A program made the position numbers and the translations under genes. From Pseudomonadota bacterium (GTDB taxonomy: Bacteria; Pseudomonadota; Gammaproteobacteria; Burkholderiales; Gallionellaceae), in NCBI GenBank assembly GCA_021783525.1, contig JAJXTT010000143.1, positions 1-5,469 on the forward strand: a DNA stretch of 5,469 nt. Reading direction: 5' to 3'. Below the pieces are notes generated by a model. The model saw nothing but the letters and a program-made list of their open reading frames with translations. It was not told where the DNA came from and did not search any database. Below are positions 1 to 4,693 of the stretch, in pieces (the stretch's first letter is position 1; the number at the start of each line of letters is the position of its first letter).

Positions 1-465
1 GGCTCCACCACTACCCCTGTCTCTGGTGCTGTCCGCATTGCAGGCGGATACAACTTCAGCCAGAATTTCGCTGTCGAGGTGGGCTATGCGAAACTTAGAA
101 GTTCTGGCCCACAAAACAGCACTGTTTTAGGTATCGGCACCGAGACGCAAACCGGCAAAGGTTCATCTGCACAAATTGCTGCCGTGGGTATATTGCCGCT
201 CAACGATGCGTGGTCTTTGTTCGGCAAAGTGGGTTTGGCGAATAACAGAACTGACTACACTTTGACCTCGAGTTACGGTGCTAATGTCACTGGAAGCGGA
301 TCGAGTACAAGCCTGCTGACGGGCTTTGGCTTTCAGTACAACGTCAACAGCAAGTTTACTATCCGTGGCCAACTGGAAAGCTTTGGAAATAACCAAATCG
401 GCTCCGGCTCTGGCGTTACCATCAACACATCAATGATGTCCATTGGGGGTGTGTATAACTTCTGA
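1..465 (+). CDS. Outer-membrane beta-barrel protein, 3' part only
   Basis: The reading frame is open from base 1 and ends at TGA 463-465, so this is the last 154 residues of a gene that starts outside the window. The GTG at 79 lies inside the frame and is not needed as a start. The protein shows short alternating polar/hydrophobic strands separated by Gly/Ser/Asn/Thr-rich turns, for example RIAGGYNF, WSLFGKVGLA, GFGFQYNV, FTIRGQLES and MMSIGGVYNF. It has no Cys and ends in aromatic-x-Phe (YNF), the usual C-terminal signal read by the BAM assembly machinery. This fits a small 8-stranded OmpA/OmpX/opacity-type barrel in the outer membrane. The signal peptide would lie upstream and is not seen. 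The exact role (adhesion, stress porin, other) cannot be told. No clear T-rich terminator follows; only a weak A/T-rich inverted repeat is visible at 464-491. Confidence 0.75.
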   Translation, partial: GSTTTPVSGAVRIAGGYNFSQNFAVEVGYAKLRSSGPQNSTVLGIGTETQTGKGSSAQIAAVGILPLNDAWSLFGKVGLANNRTDYTLTSSYGANVTGSGSSTSLLTGFGFQYNVNSKFTIRGQLESFGNNQIGSGSGVTINTSMMSIGGVYNF

Positions 466-529
466 TCATTTCTGTGTTGATTGAAATAATCGAGACCGGC
501 AATATCTGTAGCAAAGTGTAGAGTGATGA

Positions 530-556
530 TTGATTTGCAGAGTGCCGTGCTTTAAT
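530..556 (+). promoter_or_regulatory. Possible promoter for the serine hydrolase
   Basis: TTGATT (530-535, 4/6 to the -35 consensus) and TTTAAT (551-556, 5/6 to the -10 consensus) lie upstream of the lipoprotein gene, with a short 15-base spacer. Transcription would begin near 563, just ahead of the ATG at 580. The short spacer makes this a weak call. It is the best sigma-70-like pair I see in the 114-base gap between the barrel gene and the hydrolase gene. Confidence 0.25.
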
Positions 557-579
557 ACGCCAGTCACTACGGAAGTTCC

Positions 580-2409
580 ATGCACGCGTTTATTCTTCAA
601 ACCATAAGGGCTGAAAACATGGAGCTGTTTTCCATCATTCTCGCGATCGGTATTCTTACCGGTTGCGCAACTGCACCGCCTCGCCCGACCAACATTGCCC
701 ATAGCGATTACGCAACAACTGAAGCCTATGTCAGCAAACTGGTTCAGTATGAAATGAAAAAGAACTCGGTGGAGGGATTGAGCATCGCTTTGGTAGATGA
801 CCAGCGTATCGTTTGGGCAAAGGGCTTTGGATATGCCGACCAAGAGAAGAATATCCCAGCAACAGCCGACACGCTTTACCGCGTAGGATCGATTTCAAAG
901 TTGTTTACCGACATGGCGGCCATGCAATTGGTTGAACAGGGTAAACTCGATATCGATCAACCGTTGAAGGACTACATTCCGAACTTCTCGATCAAATCGC
1001 GCTATCCAGGCTCAGTTGAGATCACGCCTCGCCAACTGATGACCCACCACTCTGGCCTGCCGCGCGACCGGCTGAAAGGCTTTATGACTACCGCCAGTCC
1101 GGCACCCTTCACAGAATTAGTCGAGGATATACGTGAAGACTACACAGCCTATCCGCCCAACCTGATTGTTTCCTATTCCAGCCTGGGCATCAGTTTGCTC
1201 GGCATCGCGATACAAAATCAGAGCGGTGTGCCCTTTGCGGATTTCATGAAGCAATCGCTACTCGTCCCGATGGGGATGAAAAATTCCTCGTTTGACACTG
1301 GTCCTTCTGCATCGATGCTCATGGCCAAGGGCTATCGTGGCCGGGATGCGGCGGACGAGCCGGCATTGCGCGATGTTCCCGCTGGAGGGCTTAATTCCAG
1401 CGTCTCCGACCTTGGGCGCTTCATGTCCATGGTGTTTGCCGAGGGCAAGTCTGGTAATCAGCAAATCCTCAAGGAAGAGACGCTATCCGAAATGCTGCAA
1501 CCCCAGAACGCATCCGTGCCGCTGGATTTTAATTTTCGGGTTGGTCTGGGTTGGATGTTAAGCACTCTCGGCACCTCGACGATACAAAACGGAGGCGTAG
1601 TGGCTCATCATTCCGGCGCTACGGCCTTGTTCCAAAGCCAGTTGTACATCTTGCCTCAGCACAAACTGGGCATTGTGGTGCTGTCCAATTCCAGCACGGC
1701 AAAGCAGACGGTAGACCATATTGCAACCGAAACGCTCCAGCTGGCGCTGGAAGCAAAGACCGGCATTCGCCAGCCGGAACATCACGAAATACAGGCGGAC
1801 AGCAAGCCGCTTTCATTCGAGACCGTGCAGCAATATGTCGGCGACTACACCACCTTGGCGGGCTTTGCGCGAATAAGTGCTTGCGGCAAAAGATTGTGTG
1901 CCGACGTGGCAGATCATCGTTTCGATCTGGTCCCGGGAGCTGACGGTCTGTTTCGGTTTGATTACACGTTCCTCGGTATTTTTCGCGTTGATCTGGGTAC
2001 CTTGGGAGAAATTGGCATTTCGCAGCGCAGGGTAGAAGGCCGCAAATTGCTTGTCGCCCGCATCGGCGATCAGGAAATGCTGGTCGGACAACGGATCGAG
2101 CCGAAGCCCGCCCCCGACTCGTGGCGCCGGTATCTTGGCGAGTACGAAATCGCGAATCAGGGGGCCGATTACAAGTTTGTGAATCACATAAAGCTGGTCG
2201 AGGACGGAGGATATTACGTAATCGAAATGGCTCTGGCCGATGTGCCGGCAGGAAAAATGCGCGTCATATTAAAGCCATTGTCCGAGAGCGAAGGAATTTT
2301 GCTTGGATCATTGAGTGACGGCGGAGAAACAGTGCGTTTAGTGCAGCAGGATGGAGAAACACACATGTTGTTTTCTGGCTACCAGTTCAAAAAGATCGTG
2401 AATCATTGA
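580..2409 (+). CDS. Serine hydrolase lipoprotein, class C beta-lactamase/PBP family
   Basis: 609 codons to TGA 2407-2409. The N-terminus is a lipoprotein signal: hydrophobic FSIILAIGIL then lipobox L26-T27-G28-C29. Ala at +2 favours outer-membrane sorting. Residues about 50-390 form a beta-lactamase-related fold (Pfam Beta-lactamase family). The SxxK motif is S104-I-S-K107 (nucleophile and general base), the second motif is Y199-S-S, where YSN is usual, and the third is H344-S-G346. Two C-terminal modules follow, each opening with a similar turn, YVGDY (419-423) and YLGEY (518-522), like the beta-rich domain often attached to these hydrolases. Likely a periplasm-facing esterase, D-aminopeptidase or peptidoglycan-related enzyme; substrate unknown. 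Start choice: ATG 580 has a weak GGAAG four bases upstream but gives an n-region with Arg10. ATG 619 (596 aa) has AAGGG at 606-610 with ideal 8-base spacing but a signal with no Lys/Arg. Either is possible; the fold call is firm. Confidence 0.88.
   Translation: MHAFILQTIRAENMELFSIILAIGILTGCATAPPRPTNIAHSDYATTEAYVSKLVQYEMKKNSVEGLSIALVDDQRIVWAKGFGYADQEKNIPATADTLYRVGSISKLFTDMAAMQLVEQGKLDIDQPLKDYIPNFSIKSRYPGSVEITPRQLMTHHSGLPRDRLKGFMTTASPAPFTELVEDIREDYTAYPPNLIVSYSSLGISLLGIAIQNQSGVPFADFMKQSLLVPMGMKNSSFDTGPSASMLMAKGYRGRDAADEPALRDVPAGGLNSSVSDLGRFMSMVFAEGKSGNQQILKEETLSEMLQPQNASVPLDFNFRVGLGWMLSTLGTSTIQNGGVVAHHSGATALFQSQLYILPQHKLGIVVLSNSSTAKQTVDHIATETLQLALEAKTGIRQPEHHEIQADSKPLSFETVQQYVGDYTTLAGFARISACGKRLCADVADHRFDLVPGADGLFRFDYTFLGIFRVDLGTLGEIGISQRRVEGRKLLVARIGDQEMLVGQRIEPKPAPDSWRRYLGEYEIANQGADYKFVNHIKLVEDGGYYVIEMALADVPAGKMRVILKPLSESEGILLGSLSDGGETVRLVQQDGETHMLFSGYQFKKIVNH
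606..610 (+). promoter_or_regulatory. Shine-Dalgarno candidate for the alternative start at 619
   Basis: AAGGG sits 8 bases before the in-frame ATG at 619, which begins MELFSIILAIG and leads straight into the lipobox. It supports 619 as the real start over 580. The resulting signal peptide would be only 15 residues and carry no positive charge, so the site does not settle the question. Confidence 0.4.
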
Positions 2410-2432
2410 AGGAGTTGGCATGCACCTCCTTC
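2408..2432 (+). terminator. Perfect 7-bp hairpin at the end of the serine hydrolase
   Basis: GAAGGAG (2408-2414) and CTCCTTC (2426-2432) are perfect inverted copies around an 11-base loop. The left arm overlaps the last two bases of the TGA stop. No T-run follows, so it is not a textbook intrinsic terminator. It may act as a 3'-end stabiliser or with the two hairpins next to it. Confidence 0.4.
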
Positions 2433-2451
2433 GTAGGTTGCGTTGTGGTCA

Positions 2452-2483
2452 GGCGGTTTGGGTGTTAGCGCACCCTTGCCGCC
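2452..2483. terminator. Two-tier hairpin between convergent genes
   Basis: GGCGG (2452-2456) pairs with CCGCC (2479-2483). Inside it, GGGTG (2460-2464) pairs with CACCC (2471-2475) around the 6-base loop TTAGCG. The two stems are separated by a symmetric 3x3 internal loop (TTT/TTG). It lies between the 3' ends of the hydrolase and higA, so it could limit read-through from both sides. No T-run follows on either strand. Confidence 0.4.
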
Positions 2484-2485
2484 GC

Positions 2486-2510
2486 TCTCCCCATGGACCG
2501 CATGGGGGGA
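2486..2510. terminator. Strong hairpin, possible higBA or bidirectional terminator
   Basis: CCCCATG (2489-2495) and CATGGGG (2501-2507) are perfect inverted copies around the loop GACCG. The stem extends outward to ten pairs (2486-2510) with one T-G wobble. It begins 11 bases beyond the higA stop (2521-2523) on the minus strand, a natural place for the operon's end. A poly-U tract is missing on both strands, so the terminator role is inferred from position and stem strength. Confidence 0.45.
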
Positions 2511-2520
2511 CGGTAGAACT

Positions 2521-2859
2521 TTATGCCGGAACAGCTTCGCGTATCTTGGCTCGACGGATCTTCAACAAAGCTCCGGATCGCGGCCTTGCTCTTAACTCCA
2601 TGCGCTTCTGCCATAGGTCATAAGCTGCCTGTTCGGCCATCCACACATCGGCGCGTCCTCCGTTCTCGACTCCTAACCACTTCTCGATTCGCAAGGCCAT
2701 CTCGGGCGAAATGGCTGCGCGCTCGTTAATTACGCGCGAGAAAGTGGAGCGGTCGACGTCTAATTGATCCGCCGCTTCAGTAACGGTAAGACCCAAGGAG
2801 GGGAGAATGTCCTCGCGCAGGGTCGCACCCGGGTGTGTTGGGTTGTGCATTTCACTCAT
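2521..2859 (-). CDS. higA: HigA-family antitoxin, XRE-type helix-turn-helix
   Basis: 112 residues from ATG 2859 to TAA 2523-2521. An ORF opens further upstream at 2895, but that start would lie inside higB. AGGA (2872-2869) stands 9 bases before ATG 2859, and the protein then begins MSEMHNPTHPG, close to the usual HigA N-terminus (HNPxHPG); ATG 2850 is a lesser alternative. Residues about 22-64 form the HTH, with recognition helix around DRSTFSRVINE (36-46), followed by the family's WMAEQAAYDLWQ helix (73-84). HigA binds and neutralises HigB and represses its own operon. The gene follows higB after a 13-base gap, the toxin-first order typical of hig loci. The tail after residue 88 is long and basic (several Arg/Lys to the end), beyond what I expect of a roughly 95-100 residue HigA. 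Confidence 0.9.
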   Translation of the reverse strand: MSEMHNPTHPGATLREDILPSLGLTVTEAADQLDVDRSTFSRVINERAAISPEMALRIEKWLGVENGGRADVWMAEQAAYDLWQKRMELRARPRSGALLKIRRAKIREAVPA

Positions 2860-2872
2860 GTTCGCTGTTCCT

Positions 2873-3151
2873 CTAGTGGTAGTCCTGATAATCAACCAGC
2901 ACCGCGTCGGTGCCGTCGAAGCAAAATGTAAGTCGCCAGTTTTTGTTAACCGTCACAGAAAAATGTCCCTCAAAGTCACCGTGAAGCGGGTGTAAGTTCC
3001 ATCCTGGGACATTCATATCATCAGCACTTGACGCTTGGTTCAAACGTCCCAATTGACGACGTAGCTTATCGGCATGCGCAGCGGTGATGCCCGCTTTGCT
3101 GCCCGTATTGAAAAACTTCTCGACGCCCTTATGTCTGAACGACTTAATCAT
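2873..3151 (-). CDS. higB: HigB-family toxin, RelE-fold mRNA endonuclease
   Basis: 92 residues from ATG 3151 to TAG 2875-2873. A TTG two codons upstream (3157) is possible, but the family's canonical start is MIKSFRHKG, as here. Recognisable HigB/GraT features are KFFNTGSKAG (12-21), the WNLHPLHGDFEGHFSV core (51-66), NWRLTF with Arg73, and the C-terminal DYQDYH ending Y91-H92. In this family the Arg and the C-terminal Tyr/His region belong to the RNase site that cuts mRNA on the ribosome. The family's usual length is about 92, so the gene appears intact. It is the first gene of a higB-higA operon. No Shine-Dalgarno is visible upstream, and the promoter at 3158-3186 predicts transcription starting at the A of the start codon. 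Confidence 0.92.
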   Translation of the reverse strand: MIKSFRHKGVEKFFNTGSKAGITAAHADKLRRQLGRLNQASSADDMNVPGWNLHPLHGDFEGHFSVTVNKNWRLTFCFDGTDAVLVDYQDYH

Positions 3152-3157
3152 GTACAA

Positions 3158-3186
3158 ATCGTAGCGCGTAGCGCCGCACGCGTCAA
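3158..3186 (-). promoter_or_regulatory. higBA promoter, predicted leaderless
   Basis: On the minus strand TTGACG (3186-3181, 5/6 to -35) is followed after exactly 17 bases by TACGAT (3163-3158, 4/6 to -10). Counting -7 at 3158 puts +1 at 3151, the A of the higB ATG. There is no purine-rich ribosome site before that ATG, which agrees with a leaderless mRNA. A tandem 7-base repeat covers the spacer and part of the -10, a likely place for repressor binding. Confidence 0.6.
3161..3174. repeat. Tandem GTAGCGC repeat in the higBA promoter, candidate operator
   Basis: GTAGCGC occurs twice in a row (3161-3167 and 3168-3174). It occupies the spacer and the upstream half of the -10 element of the predicted higBA promoter. 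HigA-type antitoxins repress their own promoter, so this is a candidate operator. HigA dimers usually bind inverted rather than direct repeats, which weakens the idea. Confidence 0.35.
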
Positions 3187-3240
3187 GTAATTCAGTGAGG
3201 TAAACGCCCGGCTATGCCGGGGGACTCACCAAGGTTTGAC
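3182..3240. repeat. Nested inverted repeat upstream of higB
   Basis: Three sets of arms nest around one centre: GTCAA/TTGAC (3182-3186 / 3236-3240), GTGAG/CTCAC (3195-3199 / 3225-3229) and CCCGGC/GCCGGG (3207-3212 / 3216-3221) around a TAT loop. The inner stem is strong. Read on the minus strand it is followed by CGTTTA, so it could be a weak terminator for transcripts from the tRNA side, insulating higBA. The outermost left arm overlaps the higBA -35. It could instead be a REP-like or mobile-element end. Confidence 0.5.
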
Positions 3241-3408
3241 CTATACGGCGGTTGGAGTGAATCTCCGAGTCTTGACCAAAAGACGATTGGGGGTTCCTCG
3301 GTCGTCCAACGGTAGCATTCTTTGCCGCCCAGGATTTGGAGGCATAAGCTTGCCAGAGCGGCAATGTTATGGTTCCCGGCACAAAACAGAAGAGTCCGGA
3401 TAGGTGTT
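3241..3408. other. Non-coding spacer with inverted repeats beside the tRNA 3' end
   Basis: No convincing gene is seen here. Visible structure includes GTCTT/AAGAC around a 6-base loop (3269-3284), GTTGGA/TCCAAC arms 48 bases apart (3251-3256 / 3305-3310), TTGCCGC/GCGGCAA (3322-3328 / 3358-3364) and a small TTGCC/GGCAA hairpin (3350-3364). A plus-strand frame stays open from 3191 to the TAG at 3401-3403, with a GTG at 3257 giving 48 codons, but it has no ribosome site and no recognisable domain. The position directly 3' of a tRNA gene is typical for remnants of integrated elements, but I find no integrase and no second copy of the tRNA end. Confidence 0.45.
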
Positions 3409-3483
3409 TGGTGTCCCCGACAGGAATCGAACCTGTAATTGACCCTTAGGAGGGGCCGGTTATATCCATTTAACTACGAGGAC
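3409..3483 (-). tRNA. tRNA-Arg, anticodon CCT
   Basis: A complete cloverleaf of 75 bases is read on the minus strand. Acceptor GTCCTCG pairs with CGGGGAC (one T-G wobble), D stem GTTA/TAAC, anticodon stem GGCCC/GGGTC (one G-T) with loop CTCCTAA, so the anticodon CCT reads the Arg codon AGG. The variable loop is AATT and the T arm is ACAGG/CCTGT around TTCGATT. Discriminator A and the terminal CCA are encoded (3412-3409). It stands alone, divergent from the peroxiredoxin gene. tRNA genes of this kind are common integration sites for genomic islands, whose DNA would lie on the lower-coordinate side here. Confidence 0.96.
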
Positions 3484-3495
3484 CTGAGCGAATCA

Positions 3496-3525
3496 TTCAG
3501 AATCGGGCGCATTCTAACGTAAAAT
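3496..3525 (+). promoter_or_regulatory. Possible promoter for the peroxiredoxin operon
   Basis: TTCAGA (3496-3501, 4/6) and TAAAAT (3520-3525, 5/6) are 18 bases apart, giving a start near 3532 and a leader of about 29 bases before ATG 3561. It overlaps the divergent tRNA promoter, so the two may compete for polymerase. No OxyR-like palindrome stands out. Confidence 0.35.
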
Positions 3526-3536
3526 TCGTCCCCCAA
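3511..3536 (-). promoter_or_regulatory. tRNA-Arg promoter with GC-rich discriminator
   Basis: On the minus strand TAGAAT (3516-3511) is a 5/6 match to the -10 consensus. It is followed by GCGCCCG, a G+C-rich discriminator of the type found at stringently controlled stable-RNA promoters. The -35 is poor (TTGGGG at 3536-3531 with only 14 bases of spacer). Transcription would begin about 20 bases before the mature tRNA 5' end at 3483. Confidence 0.45.
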
Positions 3537-3560
3537 TTATCCGAAGACTCGGGGAGCACC

Positions 3561-4100
3561 ATGAAATGGCTGATTCTGCTCGGTTTGCTTGCTTCATTAT
3601 TCCTGTTGGTGAGCCAGATGGCGCGCGCGGCTGAGTTGCCCAAGGTGGGCGGCCCGGCGCCGGGTTTCGATTTGCCTGACCAGAACGGGGTGCGGCATAA
3701 CCTTGGCGAGTTTGCGGGTAAATGGCTGGTGCTGTATTTTTACCCCAAGGACGACACGCCGGGCTGCACCCAGGAGGCATGTGCGTTCCGTGACGATATG
3801 CACAAGCTTGCGGCGATGGGTGCGCAGGTGGTCGGCATCAGTGTGGACGATAGCGAAAGCCACGCAGAGTTCGCAAAAAAATACCACCTCCCGTTCCCGT
3901 TGCTGGCGGACAAATCCGCCGAAGTGGCGGCGCGTTACGGCGCCTTGACGAACCTGTGGCTGTTCAAGTTCGCCAAACGCTACACCTTCCTGATCGACCC
4001 GCAGGGCAAGATCGCGAAAGTGTATGAAAAAGTCGAGACCTCAAGGCACTCGACCGAGATCATTGACGATTTACGGCAGCTCGCTGCGAAAGGGAAGTGA
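3561..4100 (+). CDS. Exported peroxiredoxin, BCP/PrxQ type
   Basis: 179 residues, ATG 3561, with GGAG (3553-3556) four bases upstream. It reduces hydrogen peroxide and organic hydroperoxides through a reactive Cys that is recycled by a thiol partner such as thioredoxin. After a signal sequence (hydrophobic LILLGLLASLFLLV, likely cut after ARA at 21-23), the thioredoxin fold begins at about 25: APGFDLPDQNG, then FYPKDDTPGCTQEAC, with peroxidatic C69 and resolving C74 five residues later, the 2-Cys PrxQ arrangement. Thr66 and the Arg140 before YTFLID match conserved active-site positions. VVGISVDD (90-97) and FPLLAD (112-117) are also family signatures. E. coli Bcp is cytosolic and about 156 residues; the extra N-terminus here implies periplasmic or membrane-anchored action. 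Its stop overlaps the next start (TGATG), so the two genes are probably translated together. Confidence 0.93.
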   Translation: MKWLILLGLLASLFLLVSQMARAAELPKVGGPAPGFDLPDQNGVRHNLGEFAGKWLVLYFYPKDDTPGCTQEACAFRDDMHKLAAMGAQVVGISVDDSESHAEFAKKYHLPFPLLADKSAEVAARYGALTNLWLFKFAKRYTFLIDPQGKIAKVYEKVETSRHSTEIIDDLRQLAAKGK

Positions 4101-4546
4101 TGAAGCGTCAGGATATGAATGTATTTGCCGCGTGGTTCTTCATGCTGCAGACGCTGGCCATGGGATGGGTGGCTGCCGCAGGGAATGCCCTGCTGCAGAC
4201 GCTGGGTGCGTCCACCCCGGAAGGCAGTGTGCCGGGACGCATGGTCGGCGCGTTGCTGTTGCTGCTGTTGACCTACCTGGCCTGGTACTTCATGCGCGGC
4301 TTGCCGCCGCACGGCAAGCAGGAAGGCAACGGTTACAGGCTTGGGCACCGCCTCGTACTGGCCGGAAACCTGTTGGCCGGCGCGCTGTTCGCGTTCCAGT
4401 TCTTCGAGTCCGGTATCGAGGGCCACAACACGCATCTGGTGCTCGACACGTTCACGACGGCTTTCGGCTATTTTGCGATGGGCTGCTTCGCCATCGGCTT
4501 CTCGCTGCTCTATCAATCCTCCCTGCCACAAGAAAAGAAAAGTTAA
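4100..4546 (+). CDS. Small four-helix membrane protein, function unknown
   Basis: 148 residues from ATG 4100, whose A is the last base of the peroxiredoxin TGA. AAAGGGA (4089-4095) serves as ribosome site; a GTG one codon upstream is less likely. Four hydrophobic segments are predicted at about 8-28, 48-67, 84-103 and 118-138, with short loops and a charged C-terminus (PQEKKS). His71, His83 and His110/112 lie in loops or at helix edges and could be ligands, but no known heme or metal motif is complete. I do not recognise the family with confidence; it recalls short DUF4079-like integral membrane proteins. Coupling to an exported peroxiredoxin hints at a role near the inner membrane in redox protection, by inference only. 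Its TAA stop (4544-4546) forms part of the direct repeat bordering the palindromic element downstream. Confidence 0.8.
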   Translation: MKRQDMNVFAAWFFMLQTLAMGWVAAAGNALLQTLGASTPEGSVPGRMVGALLLLLLTYLAWYFMRGLPPHGKQEGNGYRLGHRLVLAGNLLAGALFAFQFFESGIEGHNTHLVLDTFTTAFGYFAMGCFAIGFSLLYQSSLPQEKKS

Positions 4547-4547
4547 T

Positions 4548-4690
4548 GGCTGCCTCAAGAAAATCCAAAGTTCTAAGCAAGACAAGGCGCGAGCAAAAAA
4601 TTGCGACGCGGCATATATGGAATATGTAAGGAGTAATTTTTTGTGAGCAACGCAGTATTGCAACGAAATTTGGATTTTATTGAGGTGGCC
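4548..4690. mobile_element. Correia-like MITE, 143-base near-palindrome
   Basis: Bases 4548 to 4690 fold back on one centre (4619). The outer 11 positions all pair (nine Watson-Crick, two G-T), followed by perfect AAAATCCAAA (4560-4569) against TTTGGATTTT (4669-4678). AAAAAATT (4595-4602) faces AATTTTTT (4635-4642) and CATAT (4612-4616) faces ATATG (4622-4626). Of the first 30 positions from the outside, 23 are identical after reverse complement. TAAT flanks both ends exactly (4544-4547 and 4691-4694), as a target-site duplication would. The internal words ACAAGGCG and GCAACGCAGTATTG echo Neisserial Correia repeats, but the terminal sequence and the TAAT duplication differ, so it is probably a related, distinct family. 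No transposase is encoded. Confidence 0.75.
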
Positions 4691-4693
4691 TAA
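4643..4693 (+). CDS. Possible 16-codon leader peptide upstream of uup
   Basis: GTG 4643 is preceded by AAGGAG (4628-4633) at 9 bases, the best ribosome site in the window. It reads MSNAVLQRNLDFIEVA before TAA 4691-4693, which overlaps the uup ATG as TAATG. Translating it would open the palindromic stem that covers the uup ribosome site. It lies wholly in the MITE-like element apart from its stop, so it may be fortuitous; the peptide shows no domain. Confidence 0.25.
   Translation: MSNAVLQRNLDFIEVA
4682..4685 (+). promoter_or_regulatory. uup Shine-Dalgarno, inside the palindrome stem
   Basis: GAGG lies 7 bases before ATG 4693 and is the only good site for that start. It pairs with CCTC at 4553-4556 in the outer stem of the 4548-4690 palindrome, while the ATG lies just outside the stem. 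A read-through transcript from the upstream operon could therefore mask it. Confidence 0.55.

Noticed and set aside
466..843. Minus-strand ORF of 125 codons opposite the hydrolase start
   Set aside because: It overlaps the well-supported signal peptide and N-terminus of the serine hydrolase, with no recognisable family.
1551..1943. Plus-strand ORF of 130 codons inside the hydrolase gene
   Set aside because: It is in another frame of a gene whose catalytic motifs are intact on both sides, so neither a frameshift nor an overlapping gene is needed.
2424..2431. ACCTCCTT, identical to the 16S rRNA anti-Shine-Dalgarno, as a ribosome-sponge motif; on the minus strand AAGGAGGT before an ATG
   Set aside because: It is one arm of the 2408-2432 hairpin. 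The minus-strand ATG is too close to the SD and leads into a short ORF antisense to the hydrolase.
2420..2623. Small plus-strand ORF after the hydrolase
   Set aside because: It overlaps higA in antisense, begins inside a hairpin loop and shows no domain.
3251..3312. Integron attC site suggested by GTTGGAG and GTCCAAC beside a toxin-antitoxin pair
   Set aside because: attC needs RYYYAAC first and GTTRRRY last. Here the order is reversed on both strands and the inner boxes are missing.
3291..3364. Second, degenerate tRNA on the plus strand (CCTCGGTCGTCC, AACGGTAG)
   Set aside because: No acceptor stem, anticodon arm or T loop (TTCGA) can be assembled from it.
3191..3403. Open plus-strand frame of 71 codons in the spacer (GTG at 3257)
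   Set aside because: No ribosome site, no domain, rich in Arg/Gly/Ser, and it crosses several inverted repeats. It is more likely chance openness.
4595..4642. Intrinsic terminator for the peroxiredoxin operon (T-run at 4637-4642)
   Set aside because: The T-run is itself one arm of the AAAAAATT/AATTTTTT pair and the stem before it (CATAT/ATATG) is weak, so the MITE explanation accounts for it better.
3980..4663. Minus-strand ORF of 227 codons
   Set aside because: It runs antisense across the peroxiredoxin end, the membrane-protein gene and the palindromic element. It has no ribosome site or domain and is a shadow.
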